Origin: Sclerotinia nivalis
Lineage: Eukaryota > Ascomycota > Leotiomycetes > Helotiales > Sclerotiniaceae
DNA length: 64,000 nt
Direction of reading: 5' to 3'
NCBI GenBank assembly: GCA_029531795.1
Contig: JAPEIS010000003.1
Location: forward strand, 1,612,001-1,676,000
Shown here: piece after piece, positions 1 to 13,516 of the stretch
How the letters are laid out: each line of letters starts with the position of its first letter
How positions within the stretch are numbered: position 1 is the stretch's first letter
Program-made: the position numbers and the translations under genes
Notes under the pieces: model-generated
What the model saw: only the letters and a program-made list of their open reading frames with translations
Told to the model about the DNA's origin: nothing
The model's database searches: none

Positions 1-505
1 ATCATCGAACTTTTTTGTTTTACAAGATATCTTCATGTTTTTTGTATTCATATATACTTTTTGTCTTTTTGTATATCATAACAAATCTGATTTGTTCCGA
101 TTTGTATATTCCTTGTAAATTGCAATAGATTGTTTTGCAAATACTTTGAATTAGTTTAGGATATATTCTATTCTATTAGTTGTTTTATTTCCTTTAAAGA
201 ATTTGTATTTTTGAATTATTATTATATCTAAAAAGCAAAGTCTATTAGATTCTATATTCAATTGTAGATTAAAACTGTAATTCGTAAAGAACAATGAACA
301 ACTTGTTGTTTCAGAAACCAAATTGTTTGAAGCAAATTTTGTTAGCGGTAATTACTTTATTCAATTATTCTGATGAAAGTTTATGAATGTATATAAATAT
401 TGTTTTAGAATTAAATTGATTCGTTTTGTTTGTTTGGTTGTTTGTTTGTAGATGAAATATTGAGTTGTGTTTAAGGGTTATTCTCAATCATTCAGAAAGC
501 TATAT

Positions 506-1450
506 TCAGAATTCTGATACGAATTGTATCCCTCGATCTGAAATGATATTTTCCGGGAGATTATGTAATATATAAATACAATTGATGAAAGTATTAACCA
601 ATTCTTCTATTGTTAAAGATTTTGTATCTATAAAGTGCTTTATTTTTGTTAATCTATAAACAACTATTAATATATGTTTGTATATTGAATTGTAATGTTT
701 ACAATCTGGCAAAGGTGTAATGTAATCGATTGAAATATTTGATTATGGTTGGAAAGGAATAGATAATGATTTCAGGAATCCTAAAAGGAATAACTTTGAG
801 GATTTTGTTCGAATATAGAGTTCATAAGCTTGAATATAGACGTCTATTTTTTGATGTATTTATAGCTATTAGTAACTTTTGGAGATCAAATCAATAGTCT
901 TCGTATGATCAGGATGGCCAACGGAGCCCGACGAATATATTCTGTATAAAATTTGTATTTTCAATTCATCATCAAATAAAATCTATAGTTTTTTATAATA
1001 GTAGATTTTATTATTGTAAATACAATAATCCTGTATAGCTATTTGTAAGGTTTTCCTGAATTCTTTCGATCATTTGATTGTAAAGAGATCTTCAATTGCT
1101 GATATTAATTGTTTGGCTATATCTGATCTATTGTATACTATATTAATGAATTCGTCGATAGGTTTGTTTTCAAATAGTATTGTTCAATTTGTTGCAATTA
1201 ACGAAAGATCGTCTATAAGTTCTTTGTATAGATTTATATCGAATCTATTAACAGGTAAAACAGTACATTCTTGGTTTTTTAAACATTCATTGTTGGAATC
1301 AGAATTATCAAATCGATCCTCCTATTAGTAGTTCAAAGCATTTAACCGAATTGCTTTAGTTCTTGATCGATAAACAATTCGGAAATTATATTGAGATAGG
1401 AACTTTGATTATCGTACTTGATATTGATTTAATACTTTCGTTGTTATAAA
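506..1450 (-). pseudogene. Gypsy integrase remnant
   Basis: The minus-strand frame at 506-712 reads like the catalytic core of a Ty3/Gypsy integrase: a T-K-I-K-H-F stretch, then N-L-P-E-N-I-I-S-D-R-G, the region of the second acidic residue of the D,D35E domain. Nearly the same words occur in the second copy near 55,830-55,960. Upstream sequence to about 1,450 is degenerate and resembles the zinc-binding/linker part of that copy. Stops and loss of frame make it non-functional. Confidence 0.7.
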
Positions 1451-1859
1451 GTATTCCAGATTCTTGTAATCGATCAGGATTTCGAATTTCTATTGAGATC
1501 CTTGTAATTCTGATCGTTATTCTTTTATTGATTTAATAATAGTTAATAGTTCTTTATCATAAATCTTATAATTATATTCAGCAATCAAATATTTCGAAGA
1601 AAAGTATACTATTGATTGTAAAACATTGTTATTATTATATTGAAAAAGTACCCCTCCCGAAATTCAATCCGAAACATCTATTTCTAATACAATTTTCCTA
1701 TTATAGTTAAAATAAACAAATACTGAAACTATTGTAAATACTTTCTTTAGATTCTCAAATACTATTATATAATCGTTTTTCCATTATCAATCTATTCCTT
1801 TCTACAAAAGATTATTTAAAGGACAACAAATCTTTGAAAAATCTTTTATAAATCGACAA

Positions 1860-2560
1860 TAAAAATTCGCGAAACCGAGGAATCGTTGTAAATCTTTAAC
1901 AAACATTGGTTATGCCCAAAAGGTAATAATTAATACTTTATCTTGATCCATTTTTATACCTTCGATTGTAATTATAAGGTCTAAGTATTTCGTAGAAATT
2001 GTTTCGAATTCGCATTTATTAATATCGATTTGTAAGCCAGCATTTTGCAATTTCTGGATTATATTGCAAACATATTCTCGATATTGATTCTTATCTTTGA
2101 AGTATATAAGAATATCATCAAGATATACAATACAATATTTATCCAGTTCGTTAAACAAAGTATGATTAATATAATATTGGAATGATACTGATACATTACA
2201 AAGACCAAAAAGTATAACTAATGATTCGAATAATCCAAATCGAATAATAAAAACAGTTTTCCATTCATCACCCTCTACAATACAAAGTTTATTGAAAACA
2301 GCAATAATATCTAATTTGGTATAGATTTTTGCATTGCAAAAAGCATTCAGAGTTTCTCGAACAATTAATAAAGGGTATCGATTCTTAATAGTAATATTGT
2401 TTAAACTACAATAATCCTGATAGATACGAATCCATTTATCAGATTTGATTGTTAAGAATAATAGAATTATACTTTATAATCTTGATTCCCGAATGAAATC
2501 TTTAGTAAGATTATTATCAATCCATTTTCGAATTATCTTTAATTCGAAAAAGGATAAAAG
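1860..2560 (-). pseudogene. Gypsy reverse transcriptase remnant
   Basis: The frame at 1,910-2,158 contains the RT catalytic box Y-L-D-D followed by I-L-I-Y, then the K-C-E-F block and the I-E-G-I-x-M-D-Q segment typical of Ty3/Gypsy RT. Continuing upstream (to about 2,560) the opposite-strand sequence still shows the fingers and palm region of RT, but with stops. It is the counterpart of 57,200-57,800. The sequence at 2,490-2,520 matches the second copy on both sides of its 57,811-57,956 insertion, so this is the 'empty site'. Confidence 0.8.
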
Positions 2561-4429
2561 GCGATTTTTGAAATATAAAGGTTTTTTTCCAGATATTAAC
2601 TTTATTTTGTGATTTTATATCCAATATAGAGAAAGTATATTTATATAACAAAATAAGAAAGCAAATAGCTTATCTTGAAATTACAAAGAAAGCTTTTCCC
2701 TGATTTTGTTATCGTTGAATAGCGATTTATTATTAAGGAATTTCTTGATATCCATTTCTATTATTTTCCAAAGGTATTCTGATTGATAACAATAGTAAAC
2801 AAAATCGTAAAACTTTGGAGATATTTTGATTAATACATCAACGATATTGTTTTTTCTATATAATATATCCTTGAAATCTTATTCTTGAAAAGTTGGGATT
2901 ATTGTTGTTTTATATAAATATTCTTATTGAATAATCTTTTTTATTTGATTTAATTCCTTTTATATAAAATATATAACCTTTACTTTATTCTATTAATAAA
3001 AAGATATAAAACTAATAGTTTGTAACCAATAGATATTATTTAAATTTAATTTTGTATTAGAAATAATCTTGATCTACTTTTTTGGGATTGGAATTGATAG
3101 TGATAATAAAGATTCATTCTTTGATATTGATTTCGATCAATATTATCCAGCGATCTTTTGTATAGACTTATATTAAATAAAACATCAGTTTAATATTATT
3201 TGTACTTGAAATAATACTTCTTTATTGCAAACTTTTATACAATAATGATTTATACCGGATATCAAGATCTTATCAATTTGCAAATCGATTCCAAAGTCTT
3301 CTATTGATTTATAATCTTTATTTATAGAAATTGATTCATTATAATCTTACTCCAATAACTTTTTTAAAACCGTCTTAAAATTTTGAATATATATTTCATC
3401 ATCTTCGTTTTCGTTTTCGTTTTCGATAAATAATAATAAATATCAAAAAGAATTCTTTTTTATACTAGAAAGGAAAGTTTTAATTAAAGATAATATATCA
3501 AAGATTTTATCGATAGATAGTTTTGTAGATATATTATTTTTATATATTTAATCTATATATATTAACGAAAGGATTGTTGATGCTTATATTGGATCGAATG
3601 TATCACAAGGGCAATAATGAGTTATATAATATTGAGAATTGAAAAAGAAAGTTATATCCTGTTAGTTTATATATAGATTATAGCATTATAATTATAATAA
3701 TTCGAAAATAATTGGAATTTTTTTGAAAAGTTTTGTAACGAAGAATAATTATGTTTCTTTATATTGTTCTATTGCTATATCCATTATAAAATAATCAATA
3801 ATGATATCTACAGTATTCCTATCTGCCAAACAGAGTTCGCGATAATGTAGTAAAGGTCGAATTAGGATATTGTTTCAATCAACAAAAGAACAATCAACGA
3901 ATGCCTTCCCTAAACATTCGTTATTAATCAAACTGATCATATTGAAAAAAAAGAAATACATTAGGAATATAATAATTTGAACGAATAAAGATTTACTATC
4001 TATAGAATTGAACTATAAAGATTCTTTGCTAGTTATTGCTCATTATATCCATTCTGTATCCCTTGAAAACCCCTGCGAATAACTTATCACAGAAATTAAA
4101 CTTTTCCTGAATACTCTTGAATAGATATAGATAACAATAATACTATATTACAAGAAGATATATTTGATACACTTTTTGATAATACTAATATTTCTTCTTC
4201 AATGAACCTAATAAATATATTAAAGTATTATTGTTGATAATTATTGTAACCTTAATAATTACCTCATTGGAAATTTCTATAACTAATTGGATTAAAAAAG
4301 CAGTATTGTTAAACTTGAAGCTATATTTGATATCCTCCTCATTGATAATCACCTCGATTGATTGAATTGCTTAAACAGTATTGTTGATTTTGATATAATT
4401 GATGATTACCTTTCAAATAACTACTTCTA

Positions 4430-5585
4430 TAGGAAATACCTTTATATCTGTTTGCATTTCTTATAATATCGGCTTGTTTCTTTGCTTTACAATCTGCAAT
4501 TCGATGCCCAGATTATTTATAAAAATGATATAGATTATAAAGATATTCGTACTCTTTTTGTATTTGTTTTGAGATTCTAATTGCATCGAGATCTATAAAA
4601 TCGCCTTGGATATAAAATACTAATAATGATTATTGTTGAATATAAATTGAATTAGATCTTGAAGAATTTGTATTGTAATACTCATTATTCCAACAATTTT
4701 GATTCCATACTTGGAACTTTTTTCTTTATTTTTTAATATCAATAAATTCGTAAAGATTTGAATTGTTTTTTATTAATACCTTTAATTCGTTAATAACTTT
4801 TTGTTTTATTACAAGAATCATTTCTTAAGGAATCTTTCTACTAAGTGCACTCAAATATTCCAATTATGAATAAAAAAAAGGAAAATGGGGTTTTATCGTC
4901 CATTTTGAATTTATCGAATTTGATTGTTGCTTTACATTCAGCATTAGTTGAAATATAAAGACCATCGAATTTCTTCAGAAATACATTCATAGTAGTAAAT
5001 TCCAATATATCATTTATAATTCCTTCAATATCCTTTTGTCTTTCTTATCGAATTGTTTTTTCCAAAAGTGAAATTATATATAACAATTTCTTTTGTTCTA
5101 TATTGAAAACTACAGGATCGTTTTTCCAACAAATATATAAATCTATTTTCCAATCTTCGTATTCGCTTTGTCGAATCAAAAGATTTATTTTTTCACTTTT
5201 GAATAATTCAGGATTCTTTATAATTTGTAGTAATCGATAAATTGATACAGCAAGATTTGTACCAATAAATGATTGATCAAATTGTTCTCGAAAAGCAGAA
5301 TTCTGAATCATTAATTTTGCATTAACTATATTGCTTAATTGCAGATCTCCTTATAATGTATATATTTCTTGTCGGTATTGCTTTACTTGAACTAGTATCC
5401 GTTCTGTAAAATTAAACAAATGTTACATATATACAACAGTTTTAGGGTTCTATATATTGATAAATATATCGGAAATAGAGATTGGATCTTTAAGGTCTCT
5501 ATCTTCAATACTGGAGAGTTTATATACAAGCCATTGATAATTAAAGAAAACAGACTTAATATACTCTCGGAATTCGGGCATTGTT
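4430..5585 (-). pseudogene. Gypsy Gag remnant with decayed CCHC knuckle
   Basis: A minus-strand remnant that includes an 88-codon open stretch (5,045-5,311) with the W-K-I-D-L-Y-I and L-L-Y-I-I-S-L-L-E helices seen in fungal Gypsy Gag. Near 4,460-4,540 a G-H-R-I-A-D-C segment is the second half of a CCHC zinc knuckle whose first cysteines have been lost, apparently as tyrosines, which is a RIP-type change. A repeated Asp/Ser-rich coding tract lies further upstream at about 5,735-5,810. Confidence 0.55.
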
Positions 5586-5938
5586 TTTGATCGAATTGAG
5601 GGTATCGATGGTTTTGGTAGGGTTGATTGAATAATATCCGATATAGTAATAGATTATTTAAGATAGTTTTAAAAACTGAAGTATAATTGTAGGGTTTTTG
5701 ATTTCGAGTATATAACGATATAATACTAGTTAAATCGAAATCTGGATCTGAATCCGAATATGGATCTGAGTCTGGATCTGAATCTAGATCTGAATTGGAA
5801 TCGAATTGAAGTATTGTTTATTGTTTATCGATGTATTGATAATCGAAGTTTCCGAGTATTTCGTGAAATTGATTATTTAGCAAAACTGGGTTGTCTTTCC
5901 CGTTCAATAGCAGAGTCTTTATAAAGGGTAGAATATAC

Positions 5939-6084
5939 TATCACAATGGTAATAGAATACTTTAAGATATAATGATATTCTACAAAGAAGGAAGAAGGTA
6001 TTAGGAAGAGCGCCGACTATATGGGGGATGGGTGCCTTAGGCAGCCATGCAGACTAGCTAGGAACGGGTTACGAACCCGTGACA
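5939..6084 (-). repeat. 5' LTR of the left Gypsy element
   Basis: A 146-bp block begins TATCAC (RIP form of TGTCAC) and ends CCGTGACA, with a terminal hairpin (AACGGGTT-ACG-AACCCGT). It sits immediately upstream of the Gag remnant, where the 5' LTR of a minus-strand element should be. The 5-bp flanks (TATAC and TTATC) do not match, as expected if it is one LTR of a longer element and not a solo LTR. Confidence 0.6.
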
Positions 6085-6391
6085 TTATCCTTCTTAGAAA
6101 ATACAATTTCCATAAGATATTATTCTTCAAATAAAAAAACCTCTATATAGCATTATAGAATCAGAAAACTATTAATTCAAAATATACTATGATTATTATA
6201 CAAATCATCTCAATCTCACAATTTCAATTTATAATTATTGTCTTCTTTATCGAAACAACAATATACTTATATTTATTGGTATTCAAACCAACGATATATT
6301 TATTATCGCTGATAAAGTGTTTATTGAATTAGAATAAAAATAATTCAAAATTTTCAATTTTCAAACAAAAGATCATAAGATATTAACAAAA

Positions 6392-7273
6392 ATGAATCCT
6401 TTCAAATTCAATAAAGCTATTATATTATTAATTAATGATATTATTAATCTAATTCAAAAACAATATTACAAGAACCTTCAACAAATCGTTTTTAGTCCTA
6501 CAAATCTTAAAGATATCAAAGGCAAATTACAAAAGAATACTTCAACTCAAAAACAATATATCGTTCAATAGATTAAAGAAGTATATATCGCTAATCTTAT
6601 TCAATTAAAAACTGTATATTCATTATCCTGCATCACTCAAATCACCAATCCCATTCTAGAAGATATTGAATTTCTGAATAAAACTTTTTCTTGACAATTC
6701 CAAAATACTACCAAAGGATTGAAATTCGTTCTATTTGATTTAAATATTTTTACCCTTTTTGTATTCGTAGATACAGGATTTGTAAATAACCCTGATCACT
6801 CTTCTCAAATCGGATATATTATAATTCTAACAAACAAATCTAAAAATACGAATATCCTTTATTAGACTTCTATTAAATATAAAAGAATTATTAAAAATAT
6901 ACTAGTTTCAGAATTCTATACAATAACTCTTGAATTCAATATAGCAAGTACTATAAAATCCTCTTTCGATCAAATAACTATTTGTGATCATCCTATTCTG
7001 CTTATAGTATATACCGATTCGAAATCACTTTACGAATATCTTGTTAGATTTAATACTACATACGAAAAATGATTGATGATCGATCTAATATATATTCGCT
7101 AATCGTATAAAAGATAGGAGATTCAGGAGATCTGCTGGATCGATGGAAATACTAACCCTGCTGACGCAATGATGAAAGCTAAGCCCTATCAAGCTTTGAA
7201 GGAGTTGATTGATACGAACAAGATCAAATTGGAAATGGAAGCATAGATGGAAAAAACAAATATTAAGATTTAG
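6392..7273 (+). pseudogene. Ty1/Copia Pol C-terminus (RNase H) remnant
   Basis: The plus strand, opposite to the flanking Gypsy element, encodes with several stops the RNase H end of a fungal Copia polyprotein. Visible blocks are F-V-D-T-G-F-V-N-N, S-S-Q-I-G-Y, the S-E-F-Y glutamate box, Y-T-D-S-K-S-L-Y-E and N-P-A-D-A-M-x-K-A-K-P. The codon after A near 7,243 is TAG where family members have Trp (TGG), a typical RIP nonsense change. No RT, integrase or paired LTR could be identified, so this is a fragment of a larger element. Confidence 0.75.
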
Positions 7274-7299
7274 GTTTTCGAACATTAAGATTAAAGTTT

Positions 7300-10130
7300 T
7301 CGGATATTATGATTTTGGGGGTTTTTTTTCTATTTCGTTTTTGTATCTACATTCATTGTAGCTAGCCATTCTTTTAAGAAGATAATCAATATTGGTATTC
7401 ATATACTCTTAAAGCATATGATCTTTATTTAAACGAAGGCTTCTATATTAAGGCCATTCGCACTCAATAGTTCTTTCGAATCTTGATGCACAATATAATC
7501 TTTAATTTAGGGGTCAATTGTATAGCAATCCAAGCGCCCTCACAGGAATCTCTTTTGTGAATAATCTCAATCCGATTATAAACGTTTATAATCATTTCTA
7601 TCGAATACGACGATTACGGAGTCGTACCGACAATTATTAATGATATTGTTAATCAATTAGAAAATTTATTATTGATTATTATAGTATATTTATATATATA
7701 GTATTTGTATTCTTTAGATATAATTTTATTAAACTAAAACATTTGTTGAAGATTATATCTAAATCGTTTTCTGTCTTTATAAGAAAGAATACTTGATTTG
7801 AATTGTATTTGATAAATAAATAAAAAAATAGAAGGAATATAAATTAATTTTATAGTATTCAAATCTTTATAGATATAAAGAAATCGAATAATTTTTAATC
7901 GAAGTTTGTTTATTGTTAAAAGATTTATATCGATTTCATTTTTCTAAAATCATTTATTTATAATATCTGTTGAATTTGTAGATATTTCTCGAGGAATCGA
8001 TTTTTTATTTGTAAAAAATATATATATTTTTGAAAAGTTTAATTGAAAAATAAAAACTTGATTGATCGAAATATATTGATCTTTTTCTTGAGAAAACAAT
8101 TTGAAGTATTTGGAATTTGTTTTGAAAGAAAAATCGAATTGATATAGAATTTCGAATAATATATATAAATTATCTATTTGAAAGATTATATTAAAAATAT
8201 ATAATAATTGAATTTTCGAAAAGGAAAATATAATATAATAACAATATTTTCGATAATCAAAGTTAAAATCTTGATCTTTGATAAAAAACTTTGAAAAGAT
8301 ATTTTCCTCGAGATTTTTTAACGATTGAAGAAGTATATCCTTTATTGAATAAGATAATTTGGATTATATAATTTTTTGAAGAAATCGAATATATAAAAAG
8401 TCCTTATTTTGAATTCCTTTAGATTTTTAATATTGATTTTCGAAAAGAAAGAAAATAGTTTTTTTTCGTTCAAATCTTCGTTTTCAATAGAAAAAATAGA
8501 ATTAAAAATATCAATATAATTTTTGATTGTATAAAATTATAATAGATTTAATAAAAGAGTTTTCTGATCTTTATTAGGATTATTTTCTTCATCAAAATGA
8601 ATAAAAGTATAAATAACTTGTTGAATTTCTTCGATTACAAAATCAATAATAGTATATTTTTTCAGATCTATATCTATTTTATTAACAATTTTTATAGAGA
8701 TATTATTATTAGATTAAATTCTATATCGATATAAATTTAAATGATTAACAAAAGCAAAAGAAACAATATTATTATCAAAACCTTAATCGATAATACAATT
8801 GGATTTACTTATAATAATCTTTATTGAAGGTAATTCTAACAAAATATATATTCTTTTAATTCGAAAAAAATGTTTTTTGTTTATAATACGAATAATAATC
8901 AAAGTAACTGAATAGTTTATAATATTAATCCTATTTAGATCAATCATTTATCGATTGTTTTTGAAGAAAGTATTGAAATTTGATAAATTATATTTGGGAT
9001 CCTTTTATTTGTGAAGAAAATATTATCGAATTTGATTAGAAGAAAGATGAATTAGATGATTTTGAATAAATCTATATCGAGTTGAATATACTAATTTAAG
9101 ATTTGAGTTCGTAATTGAATTCTGATTTAATTGATCAAATTGATTATTTAATTGATCAAATTGATTATTTTAATTGGGATTACCCTGATCTTTATTTTGA
9201 ATCGAAGTTGAAAAGATTGAAGAAACATCTGATTTATAAATAATCGTTGGTTTTTTCTTTCTAATTGAATTTTCTCGAATAGTAAAACATCTGAAATATT
9301 TAACAATATTCAAAAATATCTGATAAAAATCTAGAAGATTAATTCCTTTAGTATTTAATATAAAATATTATATAAGTATTTTATAATTTATTAATCTTTA
9401 TTTTTGTTTATCAATAATATTGGAAAGTGGTTTAGGATTTCTAAAGTATCTTTTATAATTGTTAATAGAAATAATATATTTTAAAAAGAGAATAAATAAT
9501 CGAATTTTCAATAATAATAATTCAATTTGATAAATTTCTGAAAAAGAAATAGAAATCTGTAATTGTAAAAGTACTTTTGATATTTGAAAAATAGTATTTT
9601 TATTTCGATTATGAATATAAAATATAAAAAAAATTTGTTTTATTTGTGAATCTCTTTCTATAATTGAAAAAAAGAATAAATATCTTTAGATTCTAATAAA
9701 ACAATATAACGAGATTTTTTTCATTGTAAAACAATTATACAAAAAGTAATTTCGTTCTCAAGATCTTTTTTATCATTAATATTATCTGAATTAATTTCTT
9801 CAACAAAATTTTGTTCAGATATTTATATAAAATTAATCGAACTATTGAAGGATTCTTAATCTGAATAATCTAAAGAACTATCAAATTCATTATTTAGGAT
9901 AATACTATAAAAAATAGTATTTGAATTATAAATACTATTTAATTGAAAAGGAATATTTTTATCGATTTTAAGTTTTCTATAACAATTGATATAAACTCAA
10001 TCTAATTTTCTCGAACTAATTGTATCGATTTGATTACTATTAAAGTTTTCTATAAATCAATCCCTTATAGCAATATAAAAAAGATTACTAATAATAATAT
10101 TCTTAAATAAAATCATAATACAAAGAATTG
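7300..10130. other. AT-rich degenerate sequence, no supportable gene
   Basis: About 2.8 kb of very AT-rich sequence, dense in stops on all frames. A short tandem duplication (about 21-bp unit, ATTGATCAAATTGATTATTT-like) lies at 9,129-9,171. A less AT-rich block at 7,530-7,650 with a C-G-containing inverted motif (TACGACG/CGTCGTACC) may be an old LTR fragment, but no TSD was found. It is probably the remains of the retroelement whose Gag-like end lies at 10,180-11,007. Confidence 0.6.
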
Positions 10131-10179
10131 CTTATTATTATATTAATAAAGGATTTCTAATATATTTAAATTTAAAATA

Positions 10180-11007
10180 TTTATATTCTTTACAATCAAA
10201 ACAAAAAGATTTCTTATTCAGATTATATTCTTCTATACCATTCACAATAAGATATTTTGAAATCTTTGAATCAAATAAATTGATCTATCGAGTTTAATTA
10301 AAGATTTGTTAAAAATCTTTATTCTGATCTTATCGATTATTATTATTATTGCAATTGTTATTTCTATTTCTATTTTGATTTCGAAAGTTATTGAAATTGT
10401 AATTTCCTTCCAAATTATCCTTTTTGAAAAAGGATTTTGATTTTAATTATTGAAAAAGAACTTCGAGTTTCTAATCTTTAATAAAACCTTTAGATTTGAT
10501 ATTAGATATACTATTTGTAAGTTCTTTAGCGATTTCATTATTTATAAATGAATCTTAGAGTTTTATATTTCTTTTAGTACTCTGAATTGTATAATAACTC
10601 TTAATAAAAGATCGATTGATAATATTATTGGAAATAGAATGATTACAAAAAATTGAATCGATTAATCTTTTAACAAAATTAAAAATTAGCTTTTTTTGAA
10701 TAATTATATTAATAATATCAAAGTTCTTCTCAAAAACAGAAATATCTTTGAGTTTTATATTGTATTGAATATCCTTCGTTCGTAAATAATATTTCTTAAG
10801 AATTTCGTTTTTAGCTTGAACAAATGAATTCATTGAATCCATTATGTTTTGAATTGTATTTTTGTTATCGTAAGAAGAATAACGATTTAGAAAGACTTTG
10901 ATGAAAACGAATTCGTTTTTCTGAATAGTAGTTTCGATATCTTTAAAGATAATTTTGAAATCGATATAATTATTGATCCAGATTTGAGTTTTCCTTTTGA
11001 ATTTCAA
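10180..11007 (-). pseudogene. Gag-like retroelement remnant with zinc-knuckle trace
   Basis: A 150-codon open stretch (10,555-11,007) followed downstream by a degenerate C-F-D-C-K-E-Y-x-Y-F knuckle near 10,190. A helical Gag-like region followed by a CCHC-like motif, in RIP-type DNA, suggests an LTR-element Gag on the minus strand. The protein is Lys/Ile/Asn-rich because of base composition, so similarity is hard to judge. I cannot say whether it is Copia or Gypsy. Confidence 0.4.
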
Positions 11008-13375
11008 TTAAATTATAATGAAAAAAACAAATGATTTATAAATTGAATCTTTAATGATTTGTTTAACGATAGTTTTCATTGTATTTAACTATATAGAGCT
11101 TAGTATATTACAATGATCGAATTCAGATATTGAATCGATATTGATTTTATTCTAAAGCTTTTTAGTTTGAATATCATCAAATATCGATATATTTATAATT
11201 TGAAAATTCGAATTAGAAAAATTGAAAAAAGAAAATGAAAGTATGATTGAAAATTAATTGAATTCTTTCAGATAGTTCAATAAAAGATATATTTCGAATT
11301 TTAAAAATCTTATTCGTAAGGATTCTAAAGAATTATAAATCGAAAAGAAAAGTTCTTCAATAAGAGATATATAATATACTCGTTTTTATAAATCAAAATC
11401 AGAAAGATATCGATAAAAACGAATAACAATTTATCGATATCTGAAATAGATTTCGAAACCAATCTTCAAATTGAATTTTTTACTTCTCAACTAAAGGAAG
11501 TATAAATATTTCGAAGATTCGAAATCAAAAAGAAATTCGATATCGAAAGATTAAAAATTTTGATAAAAAAACAACACTAAACTTATTCCTAAAAATACAA
11601 TTACTATATTAAATTGAAATCTTTGAAAAATGATGTTTTGATACAATAAAAGATCGATATTTAAAACAAATCAAAAATCGGAGATTCTATATTCAAATTG
11701 ATAGTTCCGTAAACAGCGAGTCTATATTATGATAATTTTATTTTGCTTTCTTAAAGTAATCGAATTGTTGAAGTTTAATATATCAATTAACAACTCTAAA
11801 AAGAAAATTCAAAAAATAGTTTTTCGAAAAGAGATTAAAAATATGAATTGTAAACGAAGAAATACTAATAATATATTTGATATCTATAGATCCCTATATA
11901 GATCATCAATAAATACAATAGAAACGATTACAAAATAATTGAATTGAAATTATACATTTTTTATTAAACTAGATTGAGTTGAAGTGGTTATATAGACCCT
12001 TTTGGAGTCACGTTACCTGCCTCCTTTTTGGTACGGTATCTTATATATATACAATATTAATTAATTTATAACTACTATTAAATTGACTAAATCAATTAAT
12101 ATATTACAATCTATTATTATTTCATTATACCAATTGATCAATATAATTAATACAATCAATTCAATTCAAAATAATCAATATTCGGAATAATCAATATAAT
12201 CAATGAATTAATTTTATCGATATAATTACGAAATAATCAATTTGATCAATTAATCAACTAAATTGAACTACATCATCAAATACAATCGAAATCATTTGAA
12301 ATTGATATTTATATATAACCAAAGTCTATATTTCATTTTAAATCAATTATAGCTCTCTATAATCTTTCTTTATTATTATAAATCGATTCTCAATCTAAAG
12401 AATATATTATAAATAATTATATATTATCTAATTATATATATAATAATTTATAATTATTATATTCTTTATAATAATATTATTTTATCTATAATCATTATAT
12501 TCTTTCTTATTATAATTTAAACCCTTCTAAATATTATCGATTTCTACAATTATTGATTCTAAACTATATCAATCTCTATTAATCAATCTAGACCTTATCG
12601 ATTATAATAATCATCAACTCTTTTATAAAATACTAATTATCAAAGCCTAATTCAAAATAATATATATCATCAAATAATTAATATCTATTTTGTCTATATA
12701 AATCAGCTCTTGATCTATATAATCAAAAGCAAATCATTTAATTCAATCATTTAACTCTACTACTTCAATATAATTATCTTCTCCTCAATCCCTTCAATAT
12801 ACTCTGTGATCATACTATCTCGTGATAGAATTATATAAATTTATTAATATAATCGAAAACATCGAATACAAAAATATTTGTATAAAGAATCTTTATTATA
12901 TAAATAACGAAAACATCAATAAAGATATAAAGAATTTTTATTCTACGAATCGGAGTATTCGGAATAAGGAATCTTTATTTATATTAACGAATAAGAATAA
13001 TTTATTGAAATATAAAAAAATTTAAAAAAAGTATAAAGGAAGATTATAGACTCTAATATAAAGATTAAGATTTATATACGATAAATTAATATTATCAATT
13101 ATATACCAATTAATATCACTATAAAACTCTACTTTAACTATTATAATCTTGTATTTGCTTATTTATATATAATCTACGAGTCACTACTTTCAATTTATAA
13201 AGTCTATTATCTTTATATATATAATCTTCAATATAAATAAATTATAAATATAAATAATAAATCATTAAAAATGATTTATTAAAAATGAAATACGATTTAT
13301 AATATATTTATGAAATTGATAATATAGTAGAAAAGAGATTAAAAAGCATCGGAAGATCCCCTTAAAAGGTTTAGT
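11008..13375. other. AT-rich RIP-type desert up to the gene boundary
   Basis: Nearly pure A/T with long runs of TATA/ATTA and no credible reading frame; the two open stretches at 11,729-11,938 and 12,822-13,025 are Asn/Ile/Lys composition artefacts. A short less AT-rich island lies at 11,985-12,045. Composition changes abruptly at about 13,350-13,400, just before TTI1. Confidence 0.75.
12475..12827. repeat. Decayed LTR related to the solo LTR at 62,341-62,624
   Basis: The right end (CATACTATCTCGTGATA at 12,811-12,827) and blocks such as GCAAATCATTTAATTC and TTTAAACCCTTCTAAATATTATCGAT align in order with the 62,341 LTR, with mostly C-to-T/G-to-A differences. The left limit is approximate, the length exceeds the 284-bp relative, and no matching TSD was found. 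Confidence 0.45.
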
Positions 13376-13516
13376 GTGAATTCTTTATATATGAGTTTAG
13401 TTCTAAATAACGCCCCCCGCACAAAAGGCTGACAAGCAGCCCCGCCATCAGTAAATAAAAGATGATCGCCACCATACACCAAAAATGGTCTGGCCTCGTG
13501 AAGTTAAACACTTCAG

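Larger units (their letters stand above)
1..6084 (-). mobile_element. RIP-degraded Ty3/Gypsy retrotransposon, truncated by the window start
   Basis: A minus-strand LTR retrotransposon. Reading leftwards from the 5' LTR (5,939-6,084) come Gag, reverse transcriptase, RNase H and integrase remnants. The 3' end lies outside the window. Every domain is interrupted by stops and the sequence is extremely AT-rich, as expected for RIP (C-to-T at CpA). The order and the protein remnants match the second Gypsy copy at 54,452-61,352 with an offset of about 55.3 kb; for example, integrase near 510 here matches near 55,810 there. The 5' LTR resembles the other copy's LTR in its core (GACTATAT, a GTGCCTTAGGC-like block, GAACCCGT near the end). 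It is related but not a recent duplicate. Confidence 0.85.

Noticed and set aside
3405..3430. CRISPR-like or coding repeat (CGTTTT)n
   Set aside because: A simple microsatellite of a few units in degraded retroelement sequence; no spacers.
6001..6090. A tRNA gene suggested by GGTTACGAACCCG
   Set aside because: No cloverleaf can be completed; the hairpin is the terminal part of the 5' LTR.
11729..13025. Small plus-strand frames in the AT-rich desert
   Set aside because: Asn/Ile/Lys composition follows from base content; no motif, and they lie in RIP-type DNA.
1..13350. A mitochondrial or organellar insertion as the cause of the AT-rich region
   Set aside because: Retroelement Gag, RT, RNase H and integrase remnants and RIP-type nonsense changes account for it; no organellar gene was seen.
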